Assembly: GCA_903909435.1 (NCBI GenBank)
Contig: CAIVVT010000050.1
Span: 1-64,000 of the forward strand
DNA: 64,000 bases
Origin: an uncultured Acidobacteriia bacterium
GTDB lineage: Bacteria > Acidobacteriota > Terriglobia > Bryobacterales > Bryobacteraceae
Direction of reading: 5' to 3'
A program made the position numbers and the translations under genes. The notes under the pieces are model-generated. The model searched no databases and was not told the DNA's origin. It saw nothing but the letters and a program-made list of their open reading frames with translations. Positions within the stretch are counted from its first letter, which is position 1, and each line of letters starts with the position of its first letter. Positions 33,480-43,600 of this stretch are shown here, piece after piece.

Positions 33480-34268
33480 GTGGACTCCAGTTTCGTCATG
33501 CCCGCCCTGTTCGTCGGCCACGGTTCGCCAATGAACGCCATCGAAAACAACGATTTCACCCGTGCGCTGACCGCACAAACGGCGCTTTTGCCCGTGAAGC
33601 CGACGGCGATACTGTGCATTTCCGCGCATTGGGAGACGGCGGGCACACGCGTCACAACGTCGCCGGCACCGCGCACGATTCACGATTTCCGCGGCTTCCT
33701 GCCGGAGTTGTTCGCCGTCGAGTATCCTGCGCCTGGCTCGCCGGAGCTGGCGGCCCGAGTTCAGCTGATGTTCGAGGACGGTGAGGTCCAGGGCGACGAG
33801 CGCTGGGGACTCGACCACGGGAGCTGGTCGCTGCTGCGGCATATGTACCCGGCCGCCGATGTGCCGGTGGTGCAACTCAGCCTGGATCGCGGCCTGAGCC
33901 TGGAAGGCCATTTTGAGCTTGCGCGTAAGCTGATGCCTCTAAGGGCGGAAGGCGTGCTGATTCTCGGGAGCGGTAACATCGTCCACTCGCTACCCCGCAT
34001 TCGGTGGGAACAGGACGCGGAGCCGTATGAGTGGGCGGTTGAATTCGACCAAGCCATCGGTGCGTTTTTGCGGGGCGGGAACGACGCCGGCCTGATCGAC
34101 TATCGTCGACTGTTGGGACGCAACGCCGAGTTGTCGGTGCCAACGGAGGAACACTATCTGCCCCTGCTGTATGCCGCTGCGCAGAGGCGCGACGGCGAGC
34201 GGCTCTCGTTCTTCTTCGAGGGCATCCAGAACACCTCGATCTCGATGCGCAGTTTCCAAATCGGCTGA
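33480..34268 (+). CDS. ygiD: 4,5-DOPA-extradiol-dioxygenase-like protein (LigB fold)
   Basis: 262 residues. A class III extradiol dioxygenase of the YgiD/DODA type, cleaving catechols such as DOPA using a metal bound by histidines: VGHGSPMNAI (His14), CISAHWET, IHDFRGF, LDHGSWSLLRH and LGSGNIVHSL are all in the expected order. The start is GTG 33480 with AGGAGA about 11 bases before; an ATG at 33498 would leave the ribosome site too far away. A catechol ring-cleavage role is likely, the natural substrate is unknown. Confidence 0.9.
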   Translation: MDSSFVMPALFVGHGSPMNAIENNDFTRALTAQTALLPVKPTAILCISAHWETAGTRVTTSPAPRTIHDFRGFLPELFAVEYPAPGSPELAARVQLMFEDGEVQGDERWGLDHGSWSLLRHMYPAADVPVVQLSLDRGLSLEGHFELARKLMPLRAEGVLILGSGNIVHSLPRIRWEQDAEPYEWAVEFDQAIGAFLRGGNDAGLIDYRRLLGRNAELSVPTEEHYLPLLYAAAQRRDGERLSFFFEGIQNTSISMRSFQIG

Positions 34269-34343
34269 TCGACAAGCCTCTCCAGACTCCATTCGAGTGC
34301 TGGGAAGTGTGGGTGTCTGAGGTCTTCGATACGATGAAAGCCA

Positions 34344-35486
34344 GTGCCTGAAACGCGCAGCGCAATGGAGCACCGGGGACCGTCCAGATTGCGGCCGATA
34401 TGGGCGAATGTCCGTGCCTGGTCAGCGGCGCGCGTTCGCGGACGCGTCACGCTCGCCGGGTTCTTCTTCACCCTGGCCTTGTTGCTGACCGGTTTGGCCG
34501 CGTTCGCCTCCGCCAACAACCTGCTGTTCCTGATTCTGGCGGCGATGGCGGCCACGTTCATCGTATCCGGGTTTATCAGCCGCCTGGGGATTGCGGGGCT
34601 CGAACTCGACGTCCAACTCCCGGATCATATTTCCGCCCGCCGCAGGACACCGGCGCGGCTGGTCATGCGCAACACCAAGCAGCACATGGCCTCCTTCTCC
34701 ATCCAGGTGGTGGGCGTGGAAGGCAGTGTCTTCACAACGCCGGTATATTTCCCGTTGGTTTCGGGCGGGACGGAAATCGAGACATCCGTCGAAGTCGTCT
34801 TCGGACGGCGCGGCATCCATCGCGGCGATAGTTTCGAGTTCTCCTCGCGCTTCCCGTTCGGTCTGGCGGAGCGGCGGATTAGAGTATTGATGGACCGTGA
34901 AGTCCTGGTCTATCCTGCGCTCGATGCCCAGCCTGGGTTTGCCCGGCTGCTGGCCGACATCGCGGGCGAGAGCGAGTCGCCTTTCCAGGGACGCGGCAAC
35001 GATTTCTACCGCATCCGGCCGTACGAACCCTTCGAGTCCGCACGGCATGTGGACTGGCGCTCCACGGCGCATACGGGCGACCTGCAAGTGCGCGAGTTCG
35101 CACGCGAGCAGGAGCCGCTGATCAGCATCCTGCTCGATCTGGGATGCGATCCAAAATCACAGCCGTGGTTTGAACGCGCCGTGGAGGCCTGCGCCTACCT
35201 GGCCTGGGAGATGTCGCAGCGCGGCGCACGGGTCCGTTTCAGAACTCAGGATTGGGAACTCCTCGCGCCGGTAGAAGGCGACGTCTACGCTATTCTGAAG
35301 TATCTTGCGCTGGTCGAACCCCGGTTCTCATCCAACCACTTACAACATCGCGTTGAGCCATCCGTCACGATCATCTTTACTACAGAGCCGAGCCGCCTGG
35401 AAGCCGGCGGTTGGGCTGGCGCTCGCGTGCTGCATCCTGGCTGCTTCCCCTTTGAAAGCGCGGAATCCGCCGCAGCCACCGGCTGA
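34344..35486 (+). CDS. DUF58 domain protein
   Basis: 380 residues. Two membrane helices near the N-terminus (VTLAGFFFTLALLLTGLA and ATFIVSGFISRLGIAGL) are followed by a beta-rich region and then the DUF58 motif FYRIRPYEPFESARHVDWRS (about 225-245), with LQVREF afterwards. DUF58 proteins usually accompany MoxR ATPases and VWA proteins; none is adjacent. Start GTG 34344 or ATG 34365. The last about 45 residues (from EPSRLEAG on) are encoded by DNA that in the next frame forms the signal peptide of the TonB receptor; this C-terminal sequence is unlike the family and may be an accidental extension past the normal end. Confidence 0.85.
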   Translation: MPETRSAMEHRGPSRLRPIWANVRAWSAARVRGRVTLAGFFFTLALLLTGLAAFASANNLLFLILAAMAATFIVSGFISRLGIAGLELDVQLPDHISARRRTPARLVMRNTKQHMASFSIQVVGVEGSVFTTPVYFPLVSGGTEIETSVEVVFGRRGIHRGDSFEFSSRFPFGLAERRIRVLMDREVLVYPALDAQPGFARLLADIAGESESPFQGRGNDFYRIRPYEPFESARHVDWRSTAHTGDLQVREFAREQEPLISILLDLGCDPKSQPWFERAVEACAYLAWEMSQRGARVRFRTQDWELLAPVEGDVYAILKYLALVEPRFSSNHLQHRVEPSVTIIFTTEPSRLEAGGWAGARVLHPGCFPFESAESAAATG

Positions 35487-37323
35487 GCCGGTCCGCACCT
35501 CAATCACGGTTTCGGAACGAGTCGAGTCCGAATCTCCATCGCCCGTCACGACGCTGGACGCGACGGCGCTGGAGCAATCTCCGGGTGCGGGTATCGACGA
35601 CCGGCTGCGCCTGGTCCCGGGGTTCTCGTTGTTTCGCCGGACTTCGGCGCTGGTCGCAAATCCGACCACGCAAGGCGTGTCGCTACGCGGGCTCGGATCC
35701 ACCGGCGCGAGCCGCAGCCTGGTGCTCTGGGACGGCGTTCCACTCAACAGTCCGTTCGGCGGGTGGGTTTACTGGACCCGGATCGCGCCGGACGAATTGG
35801 AGCGCGTCGAGTTGACGGAGAGCGCTTCGACCAGCCTGTTCGGCGATCGCGCCATGGGCGGAGCCATCGCGCTGTTCAGCCGGGAAGCGGACCGGCAAAC
35901 CGGCGCCGGGCACCTCGGTTTGGCCTACGAAAGCGGCAACCGCGGGACTCACGACATAGTGGCGTCTGGCTCGTACCTCTTCAATCACCGCTGGGCCTTG
36001 TCGGCCGGATCCCGGGACTTCATTACGGAAGGCTGGTACCTCGTGCCCAAAGGAGTCCGAGGCAAGGTGGACCGCCAGGCGGATGTGGCGTTCGCTGCGG
36101 GCACGCTGCGCGCGGATTACCTGGGGGCGAAGGATCGTATCTTCTTGCGGGGCGACGTGCTGTCCGAGGACCGCGACAATGGGACGGCACTGCAAAAGAA
36201 CTCAACCGGTACCGGCACGCTGGCGGGGGACTGGTCGCACCAGGAGACCGCGGACACTTTCTCCGCTTTAGGCTGGTACACGCGCGAGGATTACCACGCG
36301 ACATTCTCGTCGATCAACGCGGCCCGCAGCTTCGAGCGCTTGACCTCCACCCAGAGCGTGCCGGCCGAAAGTGCGGGCGGCGCGGTGTTCTGGCGTCACG
36401 GAGGATCGCATTGGAACCTGCTTTCGGGCGCGGACTTCAGCCGTGCGGAGGGTTACTCGCACGAGGTGTTCTATCCGGGCACTCCCACGAACAGAGGCGG
36501 CACGCTGCTCCAGGGCGGCGGCTTCGCGCAGAGCGACGTCACGCTGGGGCACGTGCGGTTTTTCGCGGGTTTTCGCGGTGAGGACGCGGCGAATGGCACG
36601 GCGTTCTGGAGCCCCAGCGGTGGAGTGACCGCCGGTTTCGGACGCTGGCGCTTGCGCGCTTCCGCCAATCGTGCGTTTCGAGCGCCCACCCTCAACGAGC
36701 TTTATCGCAATTTCCGCGCCGGAAATGTGGTGACGGTGGCAAACGCCGCTCTCAGGCCGGAGTCGTTGGCCGGGGTGGAAACCGGGGCCGATTGGATCGG
36801 CGAACGCACCAGCCTATCCCTGACTGTGTACAGGAACAGCTTGGGCGATCTGATTACAAACGTCACTCGCTCGGTCGTGCCGGGACTGATTACGCGTCAG
36901 CGCGACAATACCGGCTCGGCTCTGGCGCGCGGCGTCGAGGCCAGGCTAACGCGCAGGCTCGGTCCGCTGCGCTTCGAAAGTGCCTATTTATTTGCCGACT
37001 CCCGCATCAGCGCGGGAAAGCGCATCCCGCAAGTCGCGAAACAACAGGGCTCGGCGCAACTTGCATACGAGCGAGGTTCGACGCTGCTCGCCACCGGGCT
37101 GCGGGCCAGTGGGCTGCAATTCGAGGATGACGTGAATTCATTCCTGCTGCCGGGTTATGCTGTCTGGCATCTGACGGCCAGACAACAGCTGCCACGGGGG
37201 TTCTCGCTGAATTTGCAGGTGGAAAACCTGCTGAACCGGGAGATTGTAGCCGGCTACAGCCCGACTCCCCTGGTCGGCGCACCGCGGTTGGTCCGCGCCG
37301 GTTTGCGCTGGACCGTGCGCTGA
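35353..37323 (+). CDS. TonB-dependent outer-membrane receptor
   Basis: About 656 residues. A signal peptide (AVGLALACCILAASPLKA) is followed by the plug domain (about 45-175): ITVSERVES, LDATALEQSPGAGIDDRLR, PGFSLFRR, GVSLRGLGSTGASRSLVLWDG and VELTESASTSLFGDRAMGGAI. The rest is a 22-strand barrel ending in WTVR, a C-terminal residue pattern typical of outer-membrane beta-barrels. It is BtuB/FepA-like in size and may import cobalamin or iron complexes, but the ligand is unknown. The start overlaps DUF58 by 134 bases; TTG 35353 (or TTG 35305) precedes the signal peptide, no ATG is available. Confidence 0.87.
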   Translation: MSHPSRSSLLQSRAAWKPAVGLALACCILAASPLKARNPPQPPAEPVRTSITVSERVESESPSPVTTLDATALEQSPGAGIDDRLRLVPGFSLFRRTSALVANPTTQGVSLRGLGSTGASRSLVLWDGVPLNSPFGGWVYWTRIAPDELERVELTESASTSLFGDRAMGGAIALFSREADRQTGAGHLGLAYESGNRGTHDIVASGSYLFNHRWALSAGSRDFITEGWYLVPKGVRGKVDRQADVAFAAGTLRADYLGAKDRIFLRGDVLSEDRDNGTALQKNSTGTGTLAGDWSHQETADTFSALGWYTREDYHATFSSINAARSFERLTSTQSVPAESAGGAVFWRHGGSHWNLLSGADFSRAEGYSHEVFYPGTPTNRGGTLLQGGGFAQSDVTLGHVRFFAGFRGEDAANGTAFWSPSGGVTAGFGRWRLRASANRAFRAPTLNELYRNFRAGNVVTVANAALRPESLAGVETGADWIGERTSLSLTVYRNSLGDLITNVTRSVVPGLITRQRDNTGSALARGVEARLTRRLGPLRFESAYLFADSRISAGKRIPQVAKQQGSAQLAYERGSTLLATGLRASGLQFEDDVNSFLLPGYAVWHLTARQQLPRGFSLNLQVENLLNREIVAGYSPTPLVGAPRLVRAGLRWTVR

Positions 37324-37386
37324 ATCGAGCGCCCCACAGATGGAGTAGCCGGTAACCTCGATCTGGAACGGGCCACGAGCAACTGC

Positions 37387-38775
37387 TCAAGGCTCGGTCT
37401 TCTGCGGCGTCAGCAGGCGATGACTGATGATTTTGGAAACCCTGGCTGTGCCCGGCATAGTCCTGGTCTGGAGCAGAACTTCCGCATACGGGGAGGTCCT
37501 GTCACCATTGCGTTCCTGTAGGATCTTGGTGAGCGCTACGGAAAACTCCTTCGACGCGACGAGTGCGCCAGCGGCCTCGGTAGCCTCCATCGTGATTCCG
37601 GAGATGATCATCACGTAGCCGCTTCCGGCAAGGTTCGGAACGATCGCAATGTCAGCGTAGCTCTCATCTCCATTCGCTCCGCCAGCGGCTGCGCCGTAGT
37701 AAACCTGTTCGCCCGGTTGCGGGGAGCGATTGAGGAACCGATAAGACTTGGTTCGCAAATCGTGGTCCAGGTGGAAGTTGAGCTGGGGTTCGAAAAGCTG
37801 GATCCACGGCACCCCTCTACGGCTGCCGATCAGCACGAAGTTACCCGTCATGAACTCGCGCGTGTCGAGGTACCGCGAGAAGCGAATCCGCGGTTTGGCT
37901 TTGTAGTTTTGCGCGAGTTCGATGATTCTCGCCGAGACGTTGACGTCGCCCAAGCTGGTGTATTGCCGCCGGGCGAGGAGTTCGAGCGCGGACCGCATTT
38001 TCTGGTCCGCGACGCCCTCAATCAATTTGGCCATCCGGGGAGTGCCGTAGAGTTCCCGCAAAGGGATATCGACGTCCAGAATGTCCTGCATTGCAACCAG
38101 GCAGGAGTCCGCCACCACCAGACTGGTCGGCTGACCGGGAGTGAAAAACTTAGCCCAGAACACGTCTTCGGATGGCGGGATTCTAACTTCGCTTCCCGGC
38201 GTTTGAGCGAGTAGAGCCTCCTTTTGCCGCCAAAAGACGAATGCCGCGACGGCGAAGGCTAAGGTAAGAACCGACAGTGTCACCAGGGATAGAACAAGCC
38301 TGCTTCGGGTGGTCGTTGCAGGTGAGGACACCGCGCCCGAACCAACCGGCTGGTTGTTCGGGTAGCGTGGTTTGCCGCGGCCAATGTCCGCAACCTCAAC
38401 CGCCGGGATGGTCCGGACGTCGAAGTGCGGTATGTAGGCGCCTTTCGGAATCGTGAGCAGGATCGTCTCGTCCCGCCCCTCAGCGCTGTAATAATCCTCG
38501 AGCTTCTTGCGCAAATGACGAACTTGGACCCGGACGATATTGTCTTCATTCGGATTGAAGTCAGCCCGACGGCCGAGCACATTGCAGCCGACCTCATGCT
38601 CGCTGATTCCGCTCGGATTATCCTCCAATGTACGGCGCGACAGGTACAGCAGGATGTCCCTGAGTTGGGGAGCCTTGATGAAGCACTGGCTGGCGACGAT
38701 CCGCTGAACCAGCGCCCATCTTTCGTCTTCAGCCAGCACGAGACTGTCCTCGGGCTCCTTCCGGAGTACGCTCAA
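37387..38775 (-). CDS. Winged-helix, single-TM one-component regulator
   Basis: About 462 residues. The N-terminal about 110 residues form an OmpR-like winged helix of the lineage type (RWALVQRIVASQCFIKAPQL, ISEHEVGCNVLGRRADFNPN, EDNIVRVQVRHLRKKLEDYY, LLTIPKGAYIPHF). A linker leads to one membrane helix (LVLSLVTLSVLTLAFAVAAF, around residues 165-185) and a periplasmic alpha/beta domain of about 270 residues of no known family. DNA binding is thus coupled to a periplasmic sensor without phosphorylation, as in ToxR/CadC (inference). Start is uncertain: TTG 38775 has AGGA upstream; TTG 38832 and GTG 38739 are alternatives. It is divergent from the enolase-superfamily gene, a likely target. Confidence 0.75.
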   Translation of the reverse strand: MSVLRKEPEDSLVLAEDERWALVQRIVASQCFIKAPQLRDILLYLSRRTLEDNPSGISEHEVGCNVLGRRADFNPNEDNIVRVQVRHLRKKLEDYYSAEGRDETILLTIPKGAYIPHFDVRTIPAVEVADIGRGKPRYPNNQPVGSGAVSSPATTTRSRLVLSLVTLSVLTLAFAVAAFVFWRQKEALLAQTPGSEVRIPPSEDVFWAKFFTPGQPTSLVVADSCLVAMQDILDVDIPLRELYGTPRMAKLIEGVADQKMRSALELLARRQYTSLGDVNVSARIIELAQNYKAKPRIRFSRYLDTREFMTGNFVLIGSRRGVPWIQLFEPQLNFHLDHDLRTKSYRFLNRSPQPGEQVYYGAAAGGANGDESYADIAIVPNLAGSGYVMIISGITMEATEAAGALVASKEFSVALTKILQERNGDRTSPYAEVLLQTRTMPGTARVSKIISHRLLTPQKTEP

Positions 38776-39034
38776 GCTACGGTTCCTGTGTTGCCGATTG
38801 CCATGTCTGAGCAATAGCCTATCCCGAGGCAACGCGAAAAGCTACTGCGTAAAGCTATGATTCCCTGATGGCGTTCACGTAAATTTACGTGAACTCGCCG
38901 AGAAGCCACGGAGAATTCCCTTACAATTCGCCGGCTGAACATACAGGTTAGTACAGGCCCCTGCTTTGGTGGTGCCCGTGCGCGGACCGGGTCCAAGTGA
39001 AGATCCTGTGCCGTCTGCGGGCTCAAGTTCAACG

Positions 39035-40252
39035 ATGAACCGCAGAAACTTCATCCGCCTTGCCGTCCCGCTGTCTGCCACGGTGGCATTAACCGCGCGG
39101 AAATCCCATGCCGCTATACCAAGGATGAAGATCTCGCGTATTCGGTGTTACAGACCGCCTCATCCGAACCCTACAGTCAACCAAAGCAACCTGATCGTGA
39201 CGGTAGAGACCGACGCCGGAATCACTGGAATCGGGGAAGGCGGAACGCGGGATTCCATTGAGCAATGTGCCGGGATGCTGATCGGGGAAGATCCCAGCCG
39301 CATCGACCACCTCTGGCAATACCTTTACCGTGGTTACTTCTATCCTCCCGGGCGGGAGAAACTGCACGCGTTGGGCGCACTCGATCTGGCGCTGTGGGAC
39401 ATCAAGGGAAAGGCGCTTGGCGTCCCGGTTTACGAACTTCTCGGCGGCCTAAGTCGCAATCACGTTGAGTGCTACTCGACCGGGTTCCCACGGCACGGTT
39501 CTCTCGGAGAAACGGCGAAGGCCTGTGTGGACATGGGGTTCCGCGCTTTTCGAATGGCCGTGGGTGATTCCCACACGACAACTTTTGATTCGCGGACTAG
39601 CGTTGACGAAACGGTCAACCTCTGCCGGGAAGTGCGGGCAGCAATCGGCAACGAGAAGGACTGGGCGATAGATTTCCATACCCGCCTCGACATGTCCGAC
39701 GCGGTTACGCTGGCCTCCCGGATCGAGCCCTTCAATCCCTACTTTATAGAGGATCCTCTGCGCTCGGAGAATCTGGGGATTTGCAAGGATCTGCGCGGGC
39801 GTGTCCGGTTGCCAATCGCGGTCGGCGAGCAACTTGGCAGCCGCTGGGATAGCAACGAACTGATTGAGAAGCATCTGATCGATTTCACGAGGGTCACGCT
39901 CCCAAACGTCGGCGGCATCACTGAGTTCATGAAGATTGCGACGCTGTGCGAGACACACAATGTCGGGATGATCCCCCACTTTACGGGGCCTGTCGCGGTC
40001 TCCGCATTGGTTCACGCTCTGGGGGCATTCTCCGGTCCGGTTTTGATGGAAATGACCGGCACAGGTCCTGTGGCGGAAGCGCACCTGCCCCAAAGCTACG
40101 AATTTAAGGAAGGCAAACTATGGCCTAACTCCCGGCCTGGTCTGGGGGTAGTGTTCGACCCGAAAGCGGCACAGCTAATTACGGAAGTTACCGAACGCTA
40201 TGCTCCGATACCGTTATTTCAGAGACCGGATGGATCGATGACGAATTGGTAG
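39035..40252 (+). CDS. Tat-exported mandelate racemase/muconate-lactonizing (enolase superfamily) enzyme
   Basis: 405 residues. A Tat signal is visible: NRRNFIRLAVPLSATVALTA with the twin arginines at residues 3-4. The enolase-superfamily capping domain follows, then the barrel with metal ligands: DFHTR (Asp), YFIEDPL (Glu) and VGEQ (Glu), and a histidine in GMIPHFTG. The galactonate-dehydratase-like branch is the nearest I recognise; it would dehydrate an acid sugar. Export of such an enzyme is unusual, as family members are mostly cytoplasmic. The frame extends upstream to 38966, but ATG 39035 precedes the Tat motif. It is divergent from the regulator and upstream of the Oar-like receptor. 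Confidence 0.85.
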   Translation: MNRRNFIRLAVPLSATVALTARKSHAAIPRMKISRIRCYRPPHPNPTVNQSNLIVTVETDAGITGIGEGGTRDSIEQCAGMLIGEDPSRIDHLWQYLYRGYFYPPGREKLHALGALDLALWDIKGKALGVPVYELLGGLSRNHVECYSTGFPRHGSLGETAKACVDMGFRAFRMAVGDSHTTTFDSRTSVDETVNLCREVRAAIGNEKDWAIDFHTRLDMSDAVTLASRIEPFNPYFIEDPLRSENLGICKDLRGRVRLPIAVGEQLGSRWDSNELIEKHLIDFTRVTLPNVGGITEFMKIATLCETHNVGMIPHFTGPVAVSALVHALGAFSGPVLMEMTGTGPVAEAHLPQSYEFKEGKLWPNSRPGLGVVFDPKAAQLITEVTERYAPIPLFQRPDGSMTNW

Positions 40253-40626
40253 TCGAGCGGGCGATCGGGAGAGGAAGATCCCGATTGAGATTAACAGACA
40301 TTTATATCAAAACGCCTCCCGGTGATTTCGTGGTGAAGCTGCAATATATGAATCGGTCCATGATATGCATTTGCGGATGTGGATACTGTTTTCGGTAGTC
40401 AATTGGTCTTATGTGGCAGGTTTGAAGTGAACCGATAATTTCACTGAAAACTCTTGAGTTTTCAGCCATATTTTCAGATCGCAACATCCCCAATGCTGCG
40501 ATCATGAAGTGGGCTTCCCGCTCCGCGCGATCAGCGGATCGAACGCGTTGGGAAGTCATTGTTTGCAGAGGTTAGTACAACTGGCAGGAACGGGGGTTCC
40601 TGGCTTCAGGAGTCAATTCAAATAGT
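40253..40626. other. Intergenic region with palindromes ahead of the Oar-like receptor
   Basis: 374-base gap, AT-richer than its surroundings, containing the palindrome at 40444-40465 and a smaller hairpin CAGGAAC/GTTCCTG (40585-40591 with 40596-40602). AGGAG at 40608-40612 is the nearest ribosome-site-like sequence, 14 bases before the receptor ATG, which is long. No gene is seen. Confidence 0.5.
40444..40465. promoter_or_regulatory. Perfect palindrome, possible operator or terminator
   Basis: CTGAAAACTC (40444-40453) and GAGTTTTCAG (40456-40465) form a perfect 10-bp inverted repeat with a 2-base centre. It lies 190 bases after the enolase-superfamily stop and 160 bases before the receptor start. 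The dyad with an AT-rich core would suit a dimeric regulator; a terminator with this tiny loop is less likely. Confidence 0.4.
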
Positions 40627-43600
40627 ATGAAGAATACTCGTAGTTTTATTCTGGTAGCGCTCGCTCTGACCCTCATCATGCTTTTAGCACCGGTAGGGCA
40701 AGCGCAACAATTTCGAGCTCGCGTCCAGGGTATTGTTTCGGACGAGAGTCACGCCGTCGTCACCAACGCAGCGGTGACGCTGCTCAACGTCAACACGGGC
40801 ATCAAGTCAACACGCCAGACCACCGAAACGGGTCTGTACTTGTTCGACGGTGTGGATCCCGGGACCTATTCGATCGCAGTCGAGATCGCCGGCTTCAGCA
40901 AGTTCGTTCAGGAGAACGTGCTGGTACAGGCCGGCGGCGACGTCACCGTCAATCCGATGCTGAAGACCGGTTCCGTGCAGACGACGGTCACCATCACGGA
41001 GACCCCTGCGGCTGTGGAATTCAACTCCAGCAACAAGGACATCACGCTGGATAGCAAGATGGTCGCGGAGATTCCGCGCATCGACCGCAACCCGTTCAAG
41101 CTGACCTTGCTGGCGCCCTCGGCCATCAACACCCGCGGCGAAATGCAGCCTTACCATTCGTGGGCGGCCAATAGCGTCGACCTCGGCGGCGGCACCAACT
41201 TGAAGAACGACCTGGAAGTCGATGGCAGCCCGATCGGCCTCGGCCACAAGAATAGCGTTATTCCCAACACGGATTCCGTGCAGGAAGTCGTCGTTTCCAC
41301 CAACAGCGTGGACGCCGAGAGCGGCCATGGCGCCGGCGGCCAGATCGCGATGGTCACCAAGTCTGGAACCAATGAATGGCATGGCACCGGATTCTATCTG
41401 GGCCGCTATCCTTGGGCCAGCGCGGCGACCGACCGTACTACCTTCAACTACAGCGCCACCCGCCAGCACATGATGGGCGGAACTCTGGGCAACCCGATCC
41501 TCAAGAACAAGTTGTTCAACTTCTTCTCGATGGAGTATTGGAAGGTCAGCAATCCGAACAACTACTCCAACACGATGCCGACCGACCTCGAGAAGAACGG
41601 CGATTTCTCGCAGTCTCAGTACCTCGACGGCGGCAACCAGGGAATCCGTACGGTCTATGATCCGTACACGACAGTCCTGAACAACGCCACCGGCGCAGTG
41701 ACCGTGACGCCGTTCGCGGGCAACAAGATCCCGACAGCCCGTTTCGATTCGCTTACCGGAAGCTTGATGAAGCAGTTCTGGGCTGGCAACAACCCAGGCG
41801 ACAACATCACTGGCATCAACAACTACCGGAAGAGCTTCGTCGAGACCTACAACTACTACAACTACTCCGAACGCGCCGATTACAACCTGAACGACAAGTG
41901 GAAGTTCTTCGGCCGCATCGGCCGGTATCACACCAGCGACATTTCCGGTAACCCGACCGGCGGCACCAGCGATCTGTACGTGCCGACCGGCACTTTGCGC
42001 GCTGCCTGGCAGGTGTCCGGCGACGCCATCTGGACCGCTACCACACGGACCGTCGTCAGCTTCCACGGCGACTGGCATAACGTCACCGACGCTTACGTCT
42101 CCCCCGACCTGGGCAAAGACGGTTGGTCGAAGATCTGGACCAACAACAACTGGTACAAGACCTACCAGGATGCCGCGGTTGGCGTTCCGGTCTATTTCCC
42201 CCACATGCAGATCGGCAACACCGGCGTCGGTGGCGGCGGCTTCTATTGGGATCAACGTCCCGGCGGCCAGGCCTACAACGTGAAGATCTCGCATCAGGCG
42301 GGCTCGCACTTCCTGAAAGCCGGCGTCGAACATCGCCGCAGCTACGGCCTGAGCTATGTTTCGAGCACCTCGAACTTCAACTTCAACACTGCCGTCACCG
42401 CCGAAACCTTCAACAACCCGTTGGTGGCACGCAATGGCGACCAGTTCGCTACGTTCCTGCTCGGTTCGCTCGACGGCTCTTCGCAGATGATCGGCGGCCC
42501 GTCACCGGACAACCACACCGAGTTCTACGGCATGTACTTCCAGGACGACTGGAAGCTGTCACGCCGCATCACCCTGAACCTCGGCCTGCGTAACGATTAC
42601 GAGACGGCCTTCCACGATCCGAAGCACTACTTCTCGCAGGGCATGGATCTGAACGCCGTTGTACCTGAGATGGCGGCCAACCCGCTCTCGGTTCCCACTG
42701 CGGTCAGCGACATCGTCGGCACCAACTACTGGCACAACACCGGCATGTGGAGCTTCACTTCGAGCAGCCACCCCGGCATGTGGGATGCGCCCAAGCTAGC
42801 GCTGCAGCCGCGCGCCGGTCTCGCCTTCCGCGTGGACGACAAGACCTCGTTGCGCCTGGGCTACGCCCGCTACACGATCCCGACGGAATTCAACATGGAC
42901 ATCGCTCCTGGGTTTGAAACCGTGAGCTTCCTGGAACCGCCCTTCTTCGGCCAGACCGGCTACCAGAACACTCTGGGCCAGCTCGCCGGCATTCCGCAGC
43001 AGACCTTCTCCGACCCGTTCCCGGCCGGTAAGAATCCGCTGCTGCCCATCAAGGGCAACGGCTACGGCTCGAATCTCGGCCGCGGTGGCGAGACCCTGCT
43101 GTGGTACAACAAGGACTTCAAGAAGGCCTATAACGACCGTATCAACGTGTCGTTCCAGCGCCAACTGCCCAAGGAATTGGTTGTTTCGGCGACCTATTTC
43201 ATGAACTTCGGCCACCAACTCTACACGCGCAACTTCAATGCCACCGACCCGCGCATCCTGCAGAAGTATCAGAACTCGTTGAGCGCAACGGTAAACAATC
43301 CTTACTACAACTATCTGACTTCGGACCTATTCCCTGGCGGCGGTCTCCGCTCCCAGCAGACGGTCACCCTGTCATCGCTCCTGAAGCCCTATCCGCAATA
43401 TGGCGACTTGTTCCAGGCCGGCACGTGCTGCGCGGCCGAACGCTATAACTCCATGGAGTTGAAACTGCAGAAGGCGTTTAGCAGGGGTTACAACTTCCTC
43501 GTGGCCTACGTCTATGTTCGCGAGAAGACCCAGACCTACTTCAACGACGCCGGCACGTACTTCAACCAGATGATCTGGCAGGACAGCGATCAGTCGCGCC

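Noticed and set aside
40807-42333. 508-codon open frame antisense to the Oar-like receptor
   Set aside because: It lies wholly inside the strongly supported receptor gene and has Val/Ala/Gly-rich shadow composition with no domain. It results from the receptor's codon bias.
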